A DNA stretch of 56,221 bases from Candidatus Saccharimonadota bacterium (GTDB lineage: Bacteria; Patescibacteriota; Saccharimonadia; Saccharimonadales; Saccharimonadaceae): positions 1 to 56,221 of the forward strand of contig JAUSMW010000261.1 of assembly GCA_030645815.1 (NCBI GenBank). The letters run 5' to 3'. The position numbers were made by a program, and so were the translations under genes. Each line of letters opens with the position of its first letter. Position 1 is the stretch's first letter. This document shows, one piece after another, positions 37,746 through 45,952 of the stretch. Under the pieces are notes generated by a model. It searched no databases. It saw only the letters and a list, made by a program, of their open reading frames with translations, and was not told the DNA's origin.

Positions 37746-38021
37746 ATGGAGAATTCAACACTAGATGAGAGAGAGCAGGCCATAAGAGATGTTGCTGAAA
37801 AGATCGCTCAGTACAGTATCACCGGTAGCGAAATTGCGATGTATCTAGCGCCTACACCAATCATAAAAATACCAAGCAAACCGGCCAGTGCCAAATATCG
37901 AAGTGTAGCAGGCGATGTTTGGTCTGGACGGGGGCGCAAACCTGCTTGGGTTGTGAAATACGAGGCAAGCGGCGGAAAGCTAAGCGATTGCGCACTGAAT
38001 CCCACCGATCAAATTATTTAA
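37746..38021 (+). CDS. H-NS-family nucleoid protein (C-terminal domain type)
   Basis: AKYRSVAGDVWSGRGRKPAWV matches the H-NS DNA-binding core. Confidence 0.75.
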   Translation: MENSTLDEREQAIRDVAEKIAQYSITGSEIAMYLAPTPIIKIPSKPASAKYRSVAGDVWSGRGRKPAWVVKYEASGGKLSDCALNPTDQII

Positions 38022-38077
38022 AACAAGGTGCTATCCATTATTTTTCCGTAGAAGAATATTGAAGCACCCACCCTCCT

Positions 38078-38093
38078 CTTTCGCGCGCGAAAG
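38078..38093. promoter_or_regulatory. 16-bp palindrome, copy 5 (upstream of parA)
   Basis: Exact match. Confidence 0.9.
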
Positions 38094-38153
38094 TTTTAAG
38101 AAGCTACTTCTAGGGAAAAATAAATAGAAATTTACTCTTTTTTTGCCCTTTCG

Positions 38154-38182
38154 TGTTGCCATGCAATACGAAGCAATGTATA
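38154..38182 (+). promoter_or_regulatory. parA promoter TTGCCA-N17-TATAAT
   Basis: ttgccatgcaatacgaagcaatgtataat. Confidence 0.7.
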
Positions 38183-38353
38183 ATTGTTTCATGATCTGCT
38201 TCGTGCAGTTCATCATTTGAAATACCAATTGAAAAATAAGTACAAATTCATTAGACCGAGCAGGGTTTAGTTGAGTGCAAGAAATAGAGCATACATCGTT
38301 CGTTGTGACGGTTTTAAGCCAATTATTTAATCAAAATTTTAGGAGTTTTAATT

Positions 38354-39127
38354 ATGATTTCAGTTGTTGTGGCAAATCAAAAAGGCGGTGTTGGAAAAAC
38401 CGCATCTACAAGGCATTTATATTTTGCCGCCCTGGAGCGCAAGCTTCGCACTCTTGTGGTTGATCTTGATCCCCAAAAGAATGCAACAAAAACTATTCTC
38501 GGATTGGCAGATCCTAAAGTTATAGCCGCTGGGAAATGGCTTACTTCGCGTGGAATGTTTAAGCAAAACAGCGTGGCTGTTCCTATGCCTGTCAATGGAA
38601 TATCTGCATTGATTTCAGCAGATGATGATTTGGTAGACGTTGGTGATTTTTCTATGAAATTAATTGTTGAGCCGCGTAAGACCTTGAAAAAATTCTCAGA
38701 TCAGTATGACTTGTGCATCATTGACACACCGCCATCCAAAGGGAAACTTCTATTTGCGGCCCTAGCCTGCGCTGATCTAGTTCTTTGCCCTTGCACACTG
38801 GATGAAGATTCCACTGACGGCCTAGCCACTCTCTTTGAAGATATTGAACGGGTTCGAATGATGGGATGGAATCCTGATTTGCAAATATTGGGTGTCCAGG
38901 TAAATAAGATGCTGACAAAAAGTGCAAATGATCGAGGCGCACTAGAGGAGTTAAAAAATAGTCTTGGTGATTTAGTCTTAAACGACATCATGTATGAGCG
39001 TGCCGCCATTCGCCAAGCGATTAGGCGTCCAGTTTGGCAAAGCGTTCGCGGTGGGGAAAATAAGGGGGCTGCTGCACGTGAAATGAAAGCGGCGTGCAAT
39101 GCAATTCTTGATCGTGCTGGTCTGTAA
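38354..39127 (+). CDS. parA: ParA/IncC-like partition ATPase
   Basis: VVVANQKGGVGKTASTRHL; VVDLDPQKNAT; CIIDTPPSKG. Confidence 0.92.
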   Translation: MISVVVANQKGGVGKTASTRHLYFAALERKLRTLVVDLDPQKNATKTILGLADPKVIAAGKWLTSRGMFKQNSVAVPMPVNGISALISADDDLVDVGDFSMKLIVEPRKTLKKFSDQYDLCIIDTPPSKGKLLFAALACADLVLCPCTLDEDSTDGLATLFEDIERVRMMGWNPDLQILGVQVNKMLTKSANDRGALEELKNSLGDLVLNDIMYERAAIRQAIRRPVWQSVRGGENKGAAAREMKAACNAILDRAGL

Positions 39128-39145
39128 TTTAAGAGGTAATTTGAT

Positions 39146-40426
39146 ATGGCAACTAATCGACTGAGTAATCTTTCTAAGTTATCTCAAGTGGCAAAAATGG
39201 TGATTAATCCTAATCCACCGCCACCGGATGCATTTCTCGCTATTGCGAAAATCTTTACTAAAGCACAGGTTAGAACTAAGTTTCGCAATTTGGAAGAATT
39301 GGCCGAAAGCTTTAGGTTAAATGGCATTATTGAGCCACTGATTGTCCACGAGGAACTAGATGGTCGCTATCGACTAATCGTCGGTGAACGCCGCTTGCGC
39401 GCCGCTCCATTGGCCGATTTTACTGATGTTCCCGTTCTGATCAAGCGCGGATTGACTGAACGACAAATTCGCGCTCTACAGGTGGCAGAAAACAATGATC
39501 GCGAAGATTTAACAGCGTTTGAAGTGGCGACAGGTGTTATTGAGGATGTGACCGCTTTTGGGGTTGCTGAGGCAATGAAGATTTGGAATCGCAGTGAGGG
39601 CTGGATTAGTAAGCGTATGGCGGTGAAACGTTACTTGCCGTTGACATTGCGCATGCTCTCTGAAGAGTTGTCTGGCGACTTGGAAATTTTGTCGGTTCTA
39701 AATCAAATAGAGGAAATTTCGCCTGAAGAAGTACAGCGCTATTACACTCACCTGGCGGATGATAAACCTCTTCCTCGCGACGAAATCCGCAATAAACTTA
39801 GTCTAATGAGACAACAGAAAATTGAAGCGGCAGAGTACGAACTGAAGCGCGATGAAGAAATTACTCAAAGTATTACTAATTCACCTTTGAGCTTGGATGT
39901 GGAGGACGAGGGCCAAACTGAGAGTCGCGGTAATGATATAACTTCCGCTATAGCCGAAAAAGAATTGAAAAAGGCTGCTGATTCATTATTAAAAGCTGCA
40001 CCAGAAGGAAAGAAAGGCTCTTTGCCAGAGAAACCCAAAATGGCGGCAAAGAAAAATGCTGAAAAAGATACGGTCGAAGAACGTAAGCACCAGGAGGCTC
40101 AACTTCACCAGTCGAGAGTCGATGCAATTGAATGGGGGGATGGAAATAGATTAATGTTTGCGGATCTTCAAGAAAAATTTAGATTGCTGAACTACAAGCC
40201 CAATGAGGGAGAATTTGTTTTGTGGTCATGCTTTCTTGATACATTTTTACCACTTCTTGATTCTCTTGGAGTTGAGCGGTCGAAGGCATATCTTTCTCGT
40301 TTGCAATCAGAGTTGAAGAAAAAATCAGTGACTTCTTTATTCAATGAATTACATGGTGATGAAGAATCAAAAGAATTGTCATCTTCTGTAACGGTGCCAG
40401 TAATGCCGGAAGATTGGAAATTCTAA
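39146..40426 (+). CDS. parB: ParB/KorB-like partition/global regulator protein
   Basis: GIIEPLIVHEELDGRYRLIVGERRLRAA; AENNDREDLTAFEVATGV. Confidence 0.9.
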   Translation: MATNRLSNLSKLSQVAKMVINPNPPPPDAFLAIAKIFTKAQVRTKFRNLEELAESFRLNGIIEPLIVHEELDGRYRLIVGERRLRAAPLADFTDVPVLIKRGLTERQIRALQVAENNDREDLTAFEVATGVIEDVTAFGVAEAMKIWNRSEGWISKRMAVKRYLPLTLRMLSEELSGDLEILSVLNQIEEISPEEVQRYYTHLADDKPLPRDEIRNKLSLMRQQKIEAAEYELKRDEEITQSITNSPLSLDVEDEGQTESRGNDITSAIAEKELKKAADSLLKAAPEGKKGSLPEKPKMAAKKNAEKDTVEERKHQEAQLHQSRVDAIEWGDGNRLMFADLQEKFRLLNYKPNEGEFVLWSCFLDTFLPLLDSLGVERSKAYLSRLQSELKKKSVTSLFNELHGDEESKELSSSVTVPVMPEDWKF

Positions 40427-40484
40427 ATAGCGATGCAGCGACGAAAGCCGCTGTGTCGCCCTACTCTCTTCTCGATGTGATTCT

Positions 40485-40856
40485 ATGAGTGTTATTAGAT
40501 TAAATGCAAGTGACTTGGAGCGACTAGCGACCGAAGCCAATATAGGTGTCACCGCAAGGAATATTGCTTACGCGGTATTTGTCGATGGACGGACGCATAG
40601 TCAGGTAGCGTCAGAGTTCAATGTAACTCGACAAAGGGTAACTTTTATTGTCTCGGCCATCCGTCGCGCTCAAGAGAAAACAGTACTGTCTTCTGAGAAT
40701 ATTGCCGAAGTGAATCTAACTCTTCCTATCGGGCTTGCAACAGAGTTGGAGAAAGTATGCGACTTAATTAGCCGGTGCGAAGATCAAAATAAACAGCGTG
40801 CCGCTTACTCAAAAATTACTCGTGCCGTTGTCTCGGCCAGGTTATCACTGAAGTAA
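40485..40856 (+). CDS. TrfB/KorA-like regulator (paralogue 2)
   Basis: TARNIAYAVFVDGRTHSQVASEFNVTRQRVTFIVSAIRRA. Confidence 0.7.
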   Translation: MSVIRLNASDLERLATEANIGVTARNIAYAVFVDGRTHSQVASEFNVTRQRVTFIVSAIRRAQEKTVLSSENIAEVNLTLPIGLATELEKVCDLISRCEDQNKQRAAYSKITRAVVSARLSLK

Positions 40857-40884
40857 AACGCCTCGCGAGCAGGCGAGGCGTTTT
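40855..40884. terminator. Bidirectional intrinsic terminator
   Basis: AAAACGCCTCGC GAGCAG GCGAGGCGTTTT. Confidence 0.9.
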
Positions 40885-40997
40885 GAGTGCTATTCAAGAC
40901 TTTAGGAGTTTTGTAAAACACGTGCAATAAGTATAGCATAAGGCCAAAAAAACAAAACCGGAACTTATAGAGGCAAATGCTCGCTTCCAAGATGTGG

Positions 40998-41426
40998 TTA
41001 TTTGCAGTGCGCATCACTCATTTGAGCGATAAGACTTAGCCACTCATCGGGGGTGATCCAAAATGATTTCTCCTGAACCGGAAATATTTTGAGCAGTAAA
41101 GAAGGGTTTTCCAGCGAGCTGGGGTCTGCTGGCGGTGTAATGACATACGTTGGGAGATTAGTTGCCAAGACCGGCTTAGCCATAAGCCTTGCATACGCTT
41201 CAAGTCCATCTGAATTGGAAGCATTATCCCCAAAAATCAGCAGGGCAATATCTTCGCCACAATGTATACACTGCTGCAAACTAGTAAGCACTTTGGCAGG
41301 AGCACGAAATGGCAAAACAAAATGATGTTCAATTTTTCGCTCCCTTTCAAGAATTTGATCCAATAGATGCGCTGCCCCCATATCGAACTGACTCAAACTG
41401 TTTTTGCTCTTTCGTGGTTTTTTCAT
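40998..41426 (-). CDS. Hypothetical protein, third gene of TA operon
   Basis: Overlaps start of RelE/ParE-like gene. Confidence 0.55.
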   Translation of the reverse strand: MKKPRKSKNSLSQFDMGAAHLLDQILERERKIEHHFVLPFRAPAKVLTSLQQCIHCGEDIALLIFGDNASNSDGLEAYARLMAKPVLATNLPTYVITPPADPSSLENPSLLLKIFPVQEKSFWITPDEWLSLIAQMSDAHCK

Positions 41427-41698
41427 GGATATTTTTTTCTTGCGTGCACCACATTCAACACGATCACGGTTGTCGCATCTTCTTCCAATATCACAATGTA
41501 ATTCTTGTGTGCCACCAGTTCGCCGGTGCCGGTGACTCGCCCAGGTCGGCGCGGAAAATTCGGGTCGGCCAATGCAGTCACTTGATCATCAATATGTAGC
41601 CACATGTCCGCGCCTGCTATAGGACTGTCCTGTGCAATGTGGGCTTCGATGGCATCAAGATCCTCCCGATAGGTTGTTGTGCGTACTACCTGCTTCAT
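41423..41698 (-). CDS. RelE/ParE-family toxin-like
   Basis: YREDLDAIEAHIAQDSPIAGADMWLHIDDQVTALADPNFPRRPGR. Confidence 0.7.
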   Translation of the reverse strand: MKQVVRTTTYREDLDAIEAHIAQDSPIAGADMWLHIDDQVTALADPNFPRRPGRVTGTGELVAHKNYIVILEEDATTVIVLNVVHARKKYP

Positions 41699-42150
41699 AG
41701 GGCGTCGCGCTGCCTTTGTTTAGCAGCGCGGACACTCTCCCATTCATTCGATGCAATCCTCTGATTAGTGCCATCTGCAAGACTGTCGCGTGAGGCCTGC
41801 ACTTTCCGAACTAGCCAATCGCTATGCGACAGCGCTGCGTGCGCCTCCTTTAACCGCAACGCGGTATCCGGTCGCTTAGTGCGCTTTGTCGCCGGCTGGA
41901 AATTCGCCGCATTAATTTCGTATTGGGCAAGATGCACTTTTTCACGCATGAAGCGTGCAACAGCATCGAGCGATGTAAATACGCGCTCCTTGATGCGGCC
42001 TTCACGGGTACGTACCGAGACGGTACGCTCGACCATGCCATATTTCACCATGACCTTAAATACATCATGGTCGGCAACAACGGTAGCGTGCCGGATGGCG
42101 TTGGCATCCACTAGATCTTTCAAGCTATTTGGCGCAATCAGTTCTGACAT
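41695..42150 (-). CDS. Candidate cognate antitoxin/partition-associated protein
   Basis: 4-nt overlap with the toxin gene. Confidence 0.5.
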   Translation of the reverse strand: MSELIAPNSLKDLVDANAIRHATVVADHDVFKVMVKYGMVERTVSVRTREGRIKERVFTSLDAVARFMREKVHLAQYEINAANFQPATKRTKRPDTALRLKEAHAALSHSDWLVRKVQASRDSLADGTNQRIASNEWESVRAAKQRQRDAL

Positions 42151-42229
42151 GATTTAGCAACTCACAATATAATGTAATGTTTAAATTTTAGCTTATAAAA
42201 TGACTTACTGCTAGGCTTATGAGTCAATT

Positions 42230-42245
42230 CTTTCGCGCGCGAAAG
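42230..42245. promoter_or_regulatory. 16-bp palindrome, copy 6 (between rep and TA operon)
   Basis: Exact match. Confidence 0.9.
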
Positions 42246-42261
42246 TTGATCTGTCACGTTA

Positions 42262-42825
42262 TTACTTTGCATCTTGATTTTCAAAATTCAATTCAGGTTG
42301 TTCTAGTATTTTTCCTTGATTTAAAAATAAAGTAGCGTCGTCTGCTTCAACAAAGGGAAAATGGCGAGTAGTTACCTTTGGAAATGTCTTTGTTCTTTCA
42401 TCTTGTTCGTCGAAGTTAACAATCACATTTGCACTAAAAGAAGCCCAGCGCCCGTCTGCGCGATCTTGCCAAAACACGTCAGAATTTACCCTGTACGCAT
42501 TTGCAGTACCCACCTTCAGAACTTCAAGCCATTGCTGTTCTCGCAAAAGTGCAACGGCGCGTTTGACTGTGGCCGGACTCAGCTTTGTTAATTTACAAAG
42601 GGAATCCTGGCCGATCATTACGGCATTGAGCTTGTTCATTTGTTGAACAAGCGTCCACAAAACGGTATGAGCGGAAGGTGCGCGTTGTGCTAAATCCGTC
42701 ATTTCAGCAATATACATTTTGCTTACCTGAATAAATCCGGCATTGACAGCGCCATGTTTGAGGCGCGCCAGCTCTTTTTGTGCGGATGCCAATTGCACTG
42801 CTTCGCTTGGAAATTCGTTGTCCAT
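42262..42825 (-). CDS. Candidate plasmid replication initiator (winged-helix; start MDNEFPSEAV)
   Basis: SLCKLTKLSPATVKRAVALLREQQWLEVLKVGTANAYRVNSDVFW wHTH; iterons/hairpins and DnaA boxes immediately upstream. Confidence 0.55.
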   Translation of the reverse strand: MDNEFPSEAVQLASAQKELARLKHGAVNAGFIQVSKMYIAEMTDLAQRAPSAHTVLWTLVQQMNKLNAVMIGQDSLCKLTKLSPATVKRAVALLREQQWLEVLKVGTANAYRVNSDVFWQDRADGRWASFSANVIVNFDEQDERTKTFPKVTTRHFPFVEADDATLFLNQGKILEQPELNFENQDAK

Positions 42826-43090
42826 ATGATCCCTATACAGCTCATTGGTGTTTGTTTTTAGAACATGCAATAACAATATACGCTCATTACGTGAGCTAAT
42901 CAAGCTCACGTAATGAGAAATTTAGCTTATGAGTGATCTGTATAGGGATCATTTGAAATTTCGGCGAAAACATTTTATTTACAATCGGGAATAGATATGG
43001 TAGATAATCATTGTCAATGAGGCAATATAGCTCATTAGAATGAGCTATATTGGGATCACCTAGATGAGCTATATATGGCTCAAACAGATG
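42826..43090. other. oriV: Candidate oriV iteron/palindrome region
   Basis: Repeated AGCTCAT/ATGAGCT units, 15-bp and 14-bp arm inverted repeats, GGGATCA repeats. Confidence 0.6.
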
Positions 43091-43192
43091 ATACTTATTA
43101 AAATAACAAAACGCATGGCTGGCGCGGTTTTCCAGCCGATGCGCGATGTGCTGCTCTTATATCTATTAGCGCGGGGTAGATCAACAACAGAC

Positions 43193-43514
43193 TGCGCCTT
43201 CGGCGCACAAGGAAAGACTGAGAAGAACAAAACCGGACTGCATCCCTTACGGGATGCACAAGGAGAACTTAAGATCAACATCAAACAAAGCGGGGCTGGA
43301 GCGCCCCGAAAAAGGTGTTTTCACCGCTAATTGTAAAAATACCTTTGTTTGTTTATTTAAAAAAATCTATCAAAATTAGTAAGGCAAGGAAGCTGTGGTC
43401 AAGCCAAAGGCTTGTCCACAGAAGCCGCGTCAGCTATCGGGGAGCGGTGTATAAGTTGGGAATCGGCTTGCCGATTATCCACACCTTTATGGTGTGGATA
43501 ACCAACTTATGCAC
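43193..43514. other. Tandem hairpin array ending in a three-way-junction structure with DnaA boxes
   Basis: Hairpins at 43193-43207, 43239-43258, 43291-43308, 43393-43421, 43461-43476, 43475-43501; outer stem 43447-43459/43502-43514. Confidence 0.7.
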
Positions 43515-43675
43515 GGCGGGCGGGAGATGCCGAGATAAATAAATTACCTCGTTTTTGAACTACTTTACTACTAGGGAAAAGAAGTTTATCTTGCTTCGCC
43601 TAAATTTTAAGCATTTTGACTTAAACTCAATAGCCTGGCGCTTTTACCTCATAATTTCAGACTGAATTTGCTAGG

Positions 43676-44452
43676 TTATCCACGGTTTTTGTGGGTATCT
43701 TTTGCGTCGAGTAAGCCTTGAAGCTGGCCGCTCTTGTTTGCTTCTTCGCGTAGATCTTGAAGCACTTTTGCTAGTTGCAAATCGCTTTCTAATTTTTGTT
43801 GTTTGATTTCTGTAAATCTTTTTTCTAATTCATTTAAGGACGAACCGGCAACGGCCAGCTCGCGCATGGCATTTTCCCGTAAATCGTTTGTTTTGCGTAA
43901 GTCGGTTAAAAGTTGATCGCGCTCGAGCTCTATTTTTTGAAACTCCTGAATTCGCATTTGGTTTTTTTCCAATTCTATACGCGTTTTTTCAGCAATTTCT
44001 CTGGCGTGTATTAGGTGGGTTTTGACCTCTATCAATTCATTTTGTAAGACTTCATGTTCTCCTTCACGTTTTGCGGCCGACTCTCTCAGTTGTTGAATTC
44101 TTACCCTTTGCTCCTCTGTTTCATCAATTAACGCGGTGTTATCACGTGATAACTCATTATTTGCTTCCTCTGCATCGGTTAACTGTGTTTGGAGAATGGC
44201 GATTGCGCTTGTTCGTTCGGTCGCTACCAGGTCGAGTATGGCACGTTGAACTGTCGTAGGCAAAGCCAAGCCCTCAGTAGAATTTTTTGTTTTGGCATCA
44301 GTCCACATTCTAAATAGAGGTGTGATGGTTCCCAGGCTTCCAGATCCATGCCGTTCAAGAATAAGACGCACGGTCGGCTTTACACCATCTTTTACTAAAT
44401 TATTGGCGATTTGTTCGACTTCTGCAAAAGTAATAGTTGCTTGGCGAGACAT
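43676..44452 (-). CDS. kfrA: KfrA-like DNA-binding coiled-coil protein
   Basis: FAEVEQIANNLVKDGVKPTVRLILERHGSGSLGTITPLFRMW then a long coiled coil. Confidence 0.85.
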   Translation of the reverse strand: MSRQATITFAEVEQIANNLVKDGVKPTVRLILERHGSGSLGTITPLFRMWTDAKTKNSTEGLALPTTVQRAILDLVATERTSAIAILQTQLTDAEEANNELSRDNTALIDETEEQRVRIQQLRESAAKREGEHEVLQNELIEVKTHLIHAREIAEKTRIELEKNQMRIQEFQKIELERDQLLTDLRKTNDLRENAMRELAVAGSSLNELEKRFTEIKQQKLESDLQLAKVLQDLREEANKSGQLQGLLDAKDTHKNRG

Positions 44453-44471
44453 AATTATTTCCTTTTAATTT

Positions 44472-44515
44472 GTTACGTTACGATTGTTTTGTTATGATAC
44501 GTTACGTTATGATTG
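44472..44515. promoter_or_regulatory. Candidate KfrA operator direct repeats
   Basis: GTTACGTTACGATTG (44472-44486) and GTTACGTTATGATTG (44501-44515). Confidence 0.65.
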
Positions 44516-44603
44516 AAGTCAATGACAATAACTATACTTATCGTTATTGTTTTTTTGCTGCTTTTTTTACTTTGACTGGGAGTGAGCGGATATGCACGGC
44601 TGT

Positions 44604-44619
44604 CTTTCGCGCGCGAAAG
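44604..44619. promoter_or_regulatory. 16-bp palindrome, copy 7 (between kfrA and 44700 gene)
   Basis: Exact match. Confidence 0.9.
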
Positions 44620-44699
44620 TGTATTTTTGGTGTTTTATGCTGTATATTTAACCAGTTGTTTGTGTGTTTTTTTTATTTTTGTGTAGGATTTAAATCAAT

Positions 44700-45002
44700 A
44701 TGGAAGCGTGGGTTTTTAGACTCTGGGATGAGGGCCGTCAGATACAAAAATGGAGACAAGGGGGAATGCAAGCTGTATTTGGTGAATTCATCCTAGTTCG
44801 TTCAGAAGATTCTCTTTTGCGAAAAACTGTGTTAACTGCGCGTTTGGTCGATCCAAAATTTCCTACTGTCGATAGATTGCCTGTGTTGGTTGATGCCGCT
44901 GTAACTGATTTTCGTAATGACATTCTTCATGTGTCTGGCCTTGAAACTCCGACCGGTAAAACTTTTGCACAATCTTGGCAAGTAGCTTTTATTTCAAAAT
45001 AG
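44700..45002 (+). CDS. Hypothetical protein
   Basis: 100-aa ORF divergent from kfrA. Confidence 0.5.
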   Translation: MEAWVFRLWDEGRQIQKWRQGGMQAVFGEFILVRSEDSLLRKTVLTARLVDPKFPTVDRLPVLVDAAVTDFRNDILHVSGLETPTGKTFAQSWQVAFISK

Positions 45003-45081
45003 ATTTTTATTAAAATTTTTACATTTTGTCAAATTGCGCTCTTGTTGTAAGATGTAAACAACTCATAATTGCTAAAAGTAA

Positions 45082-45393
45082 ATGAATTCCCCTACATACC
45101 GTTTAACAGAGAGCGAGCTACTAGCCGTAGTGGCGACTCGCCAGAAAAATTTAACGGTTGATACTATCTCCATTGCCAGAGCCTTAATGGTAGATAGAAA
45201 GACTGTGGCCGAGGTTATGAGGGAGTTTAATAAGTCTCGCCAACGTATATATCAAATTCGTAACGAATTTTGGTTGTCTTATTTGTATACAATTGGGATT
45301 CCGGCTGATTGGAAGCAGATAACCGCTATCGCCCCAAGTGAATTAATTGACGAATTTTTAGATAAGATTGAGAGAGCAAAAAAGAATTTGTAA
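45082..45393 (+). CDS. TrfB/KorA-like regulator (paralogue 3)
   Basis: DTISIARALMVDRKTVAEVMREFNKSRQRIYQIRNEFW. Confidence 0.65.
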   Translation: MNSPTYRLTESELLAVVATRQKNLTVDTISIARALMVDRKTVAEVMREFNKSRQRIYQIRNEFWLSYLYTIGIPADWKQITAIAPSELIDEFLDKIERAKKNL

Positions 45394-45414
45394 ATGAAAT
45401 TTATCGAGATTTAG

Positions 45415-45441
45415 AAACGGCACTTGAGGTGTCGTTTTTTT
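45415..45441 (+). terminator. Intrinsic terminator
   Basis: ACGGCAC TTGAG GTGTCGT then a T-run. Confidence 0.7.
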
Positions 45442-45541
45442 TTGATTGAAAATTCATTATCTTGTGGTAATTGCTACACAAAATAACTGATTTTTCGCCA
45501 AACCCTATACAAATAGTGGAATTTGCGTGTTATATTTCCTT

Positions 45542-45575
45542 GTCTATTGACATGTGCCTGTACATGTCAATAGAC
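45542..45575. promoter_or_regulatory. 34-bp dyad operator overlapping a TTGACA-N18-TAGACT promoter
   Basis: GTCTATTGACATGT-GCCTGT-ACATGTCAATAGAC, perfect 14-bp arms. Confidence 0.85.
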
Positions 45576-45596
45576 TAAACTCTTAAGGAAGATAAT

Positions 45597-45941
45597 ATGA
45601 CACTCAGAAATCACCAAGCTATCCCTCTAACGAAAGATTTTCTCGCATTACTTATGATCCTTGTAGGAGTGCTTAAAATCACGACTGCCATGAACTATTT
45701 AATGTCTAGTGTAAAAGACGAAGACACAAATTGGATCTTTGTGAGGAAGCAATTTTTTTCGACTTATTCAACATACGCGACGCGCTGTAACCTCCCGTTG
45801 ACCCACGAAGCTTTTGAAACGCTAAAGCGTGTCATTCAACAATATCCAAATATTGATTTCGAACTTCTTTCATTAGATCCTGATGATGAATGGCTGTTCG
45901 AGGTTGGTGTCGGAATATTTTCATGTTCAAAAGTTGCTTAA
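45597..45941 (+). CDS. Hypothetical protein upstream of acyltransferase
   Basis: 114-aa ORF with aggaagata RBS just after the dyad. Confidence 0.6.
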   Translation: MTLRNHQAIPLTKDFLALLMILVGVLKITTAMNYLMSSVKDEDTNWIFVRKQFFSTYSTYATRCNLPLTHEAFETLKRVIQQYPNIDFELLSLDPDDEWLFEVGVGIFSCSKVA

Positions 45942-45952
45942 GGAAAATTCAA

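Noticed and set aside
43064-43330. 88-aa ORF in the putative oriV/hairpin region
   Set aside because: Made of hairpin arms and iterons; no RBS; translation unlike a protein family.
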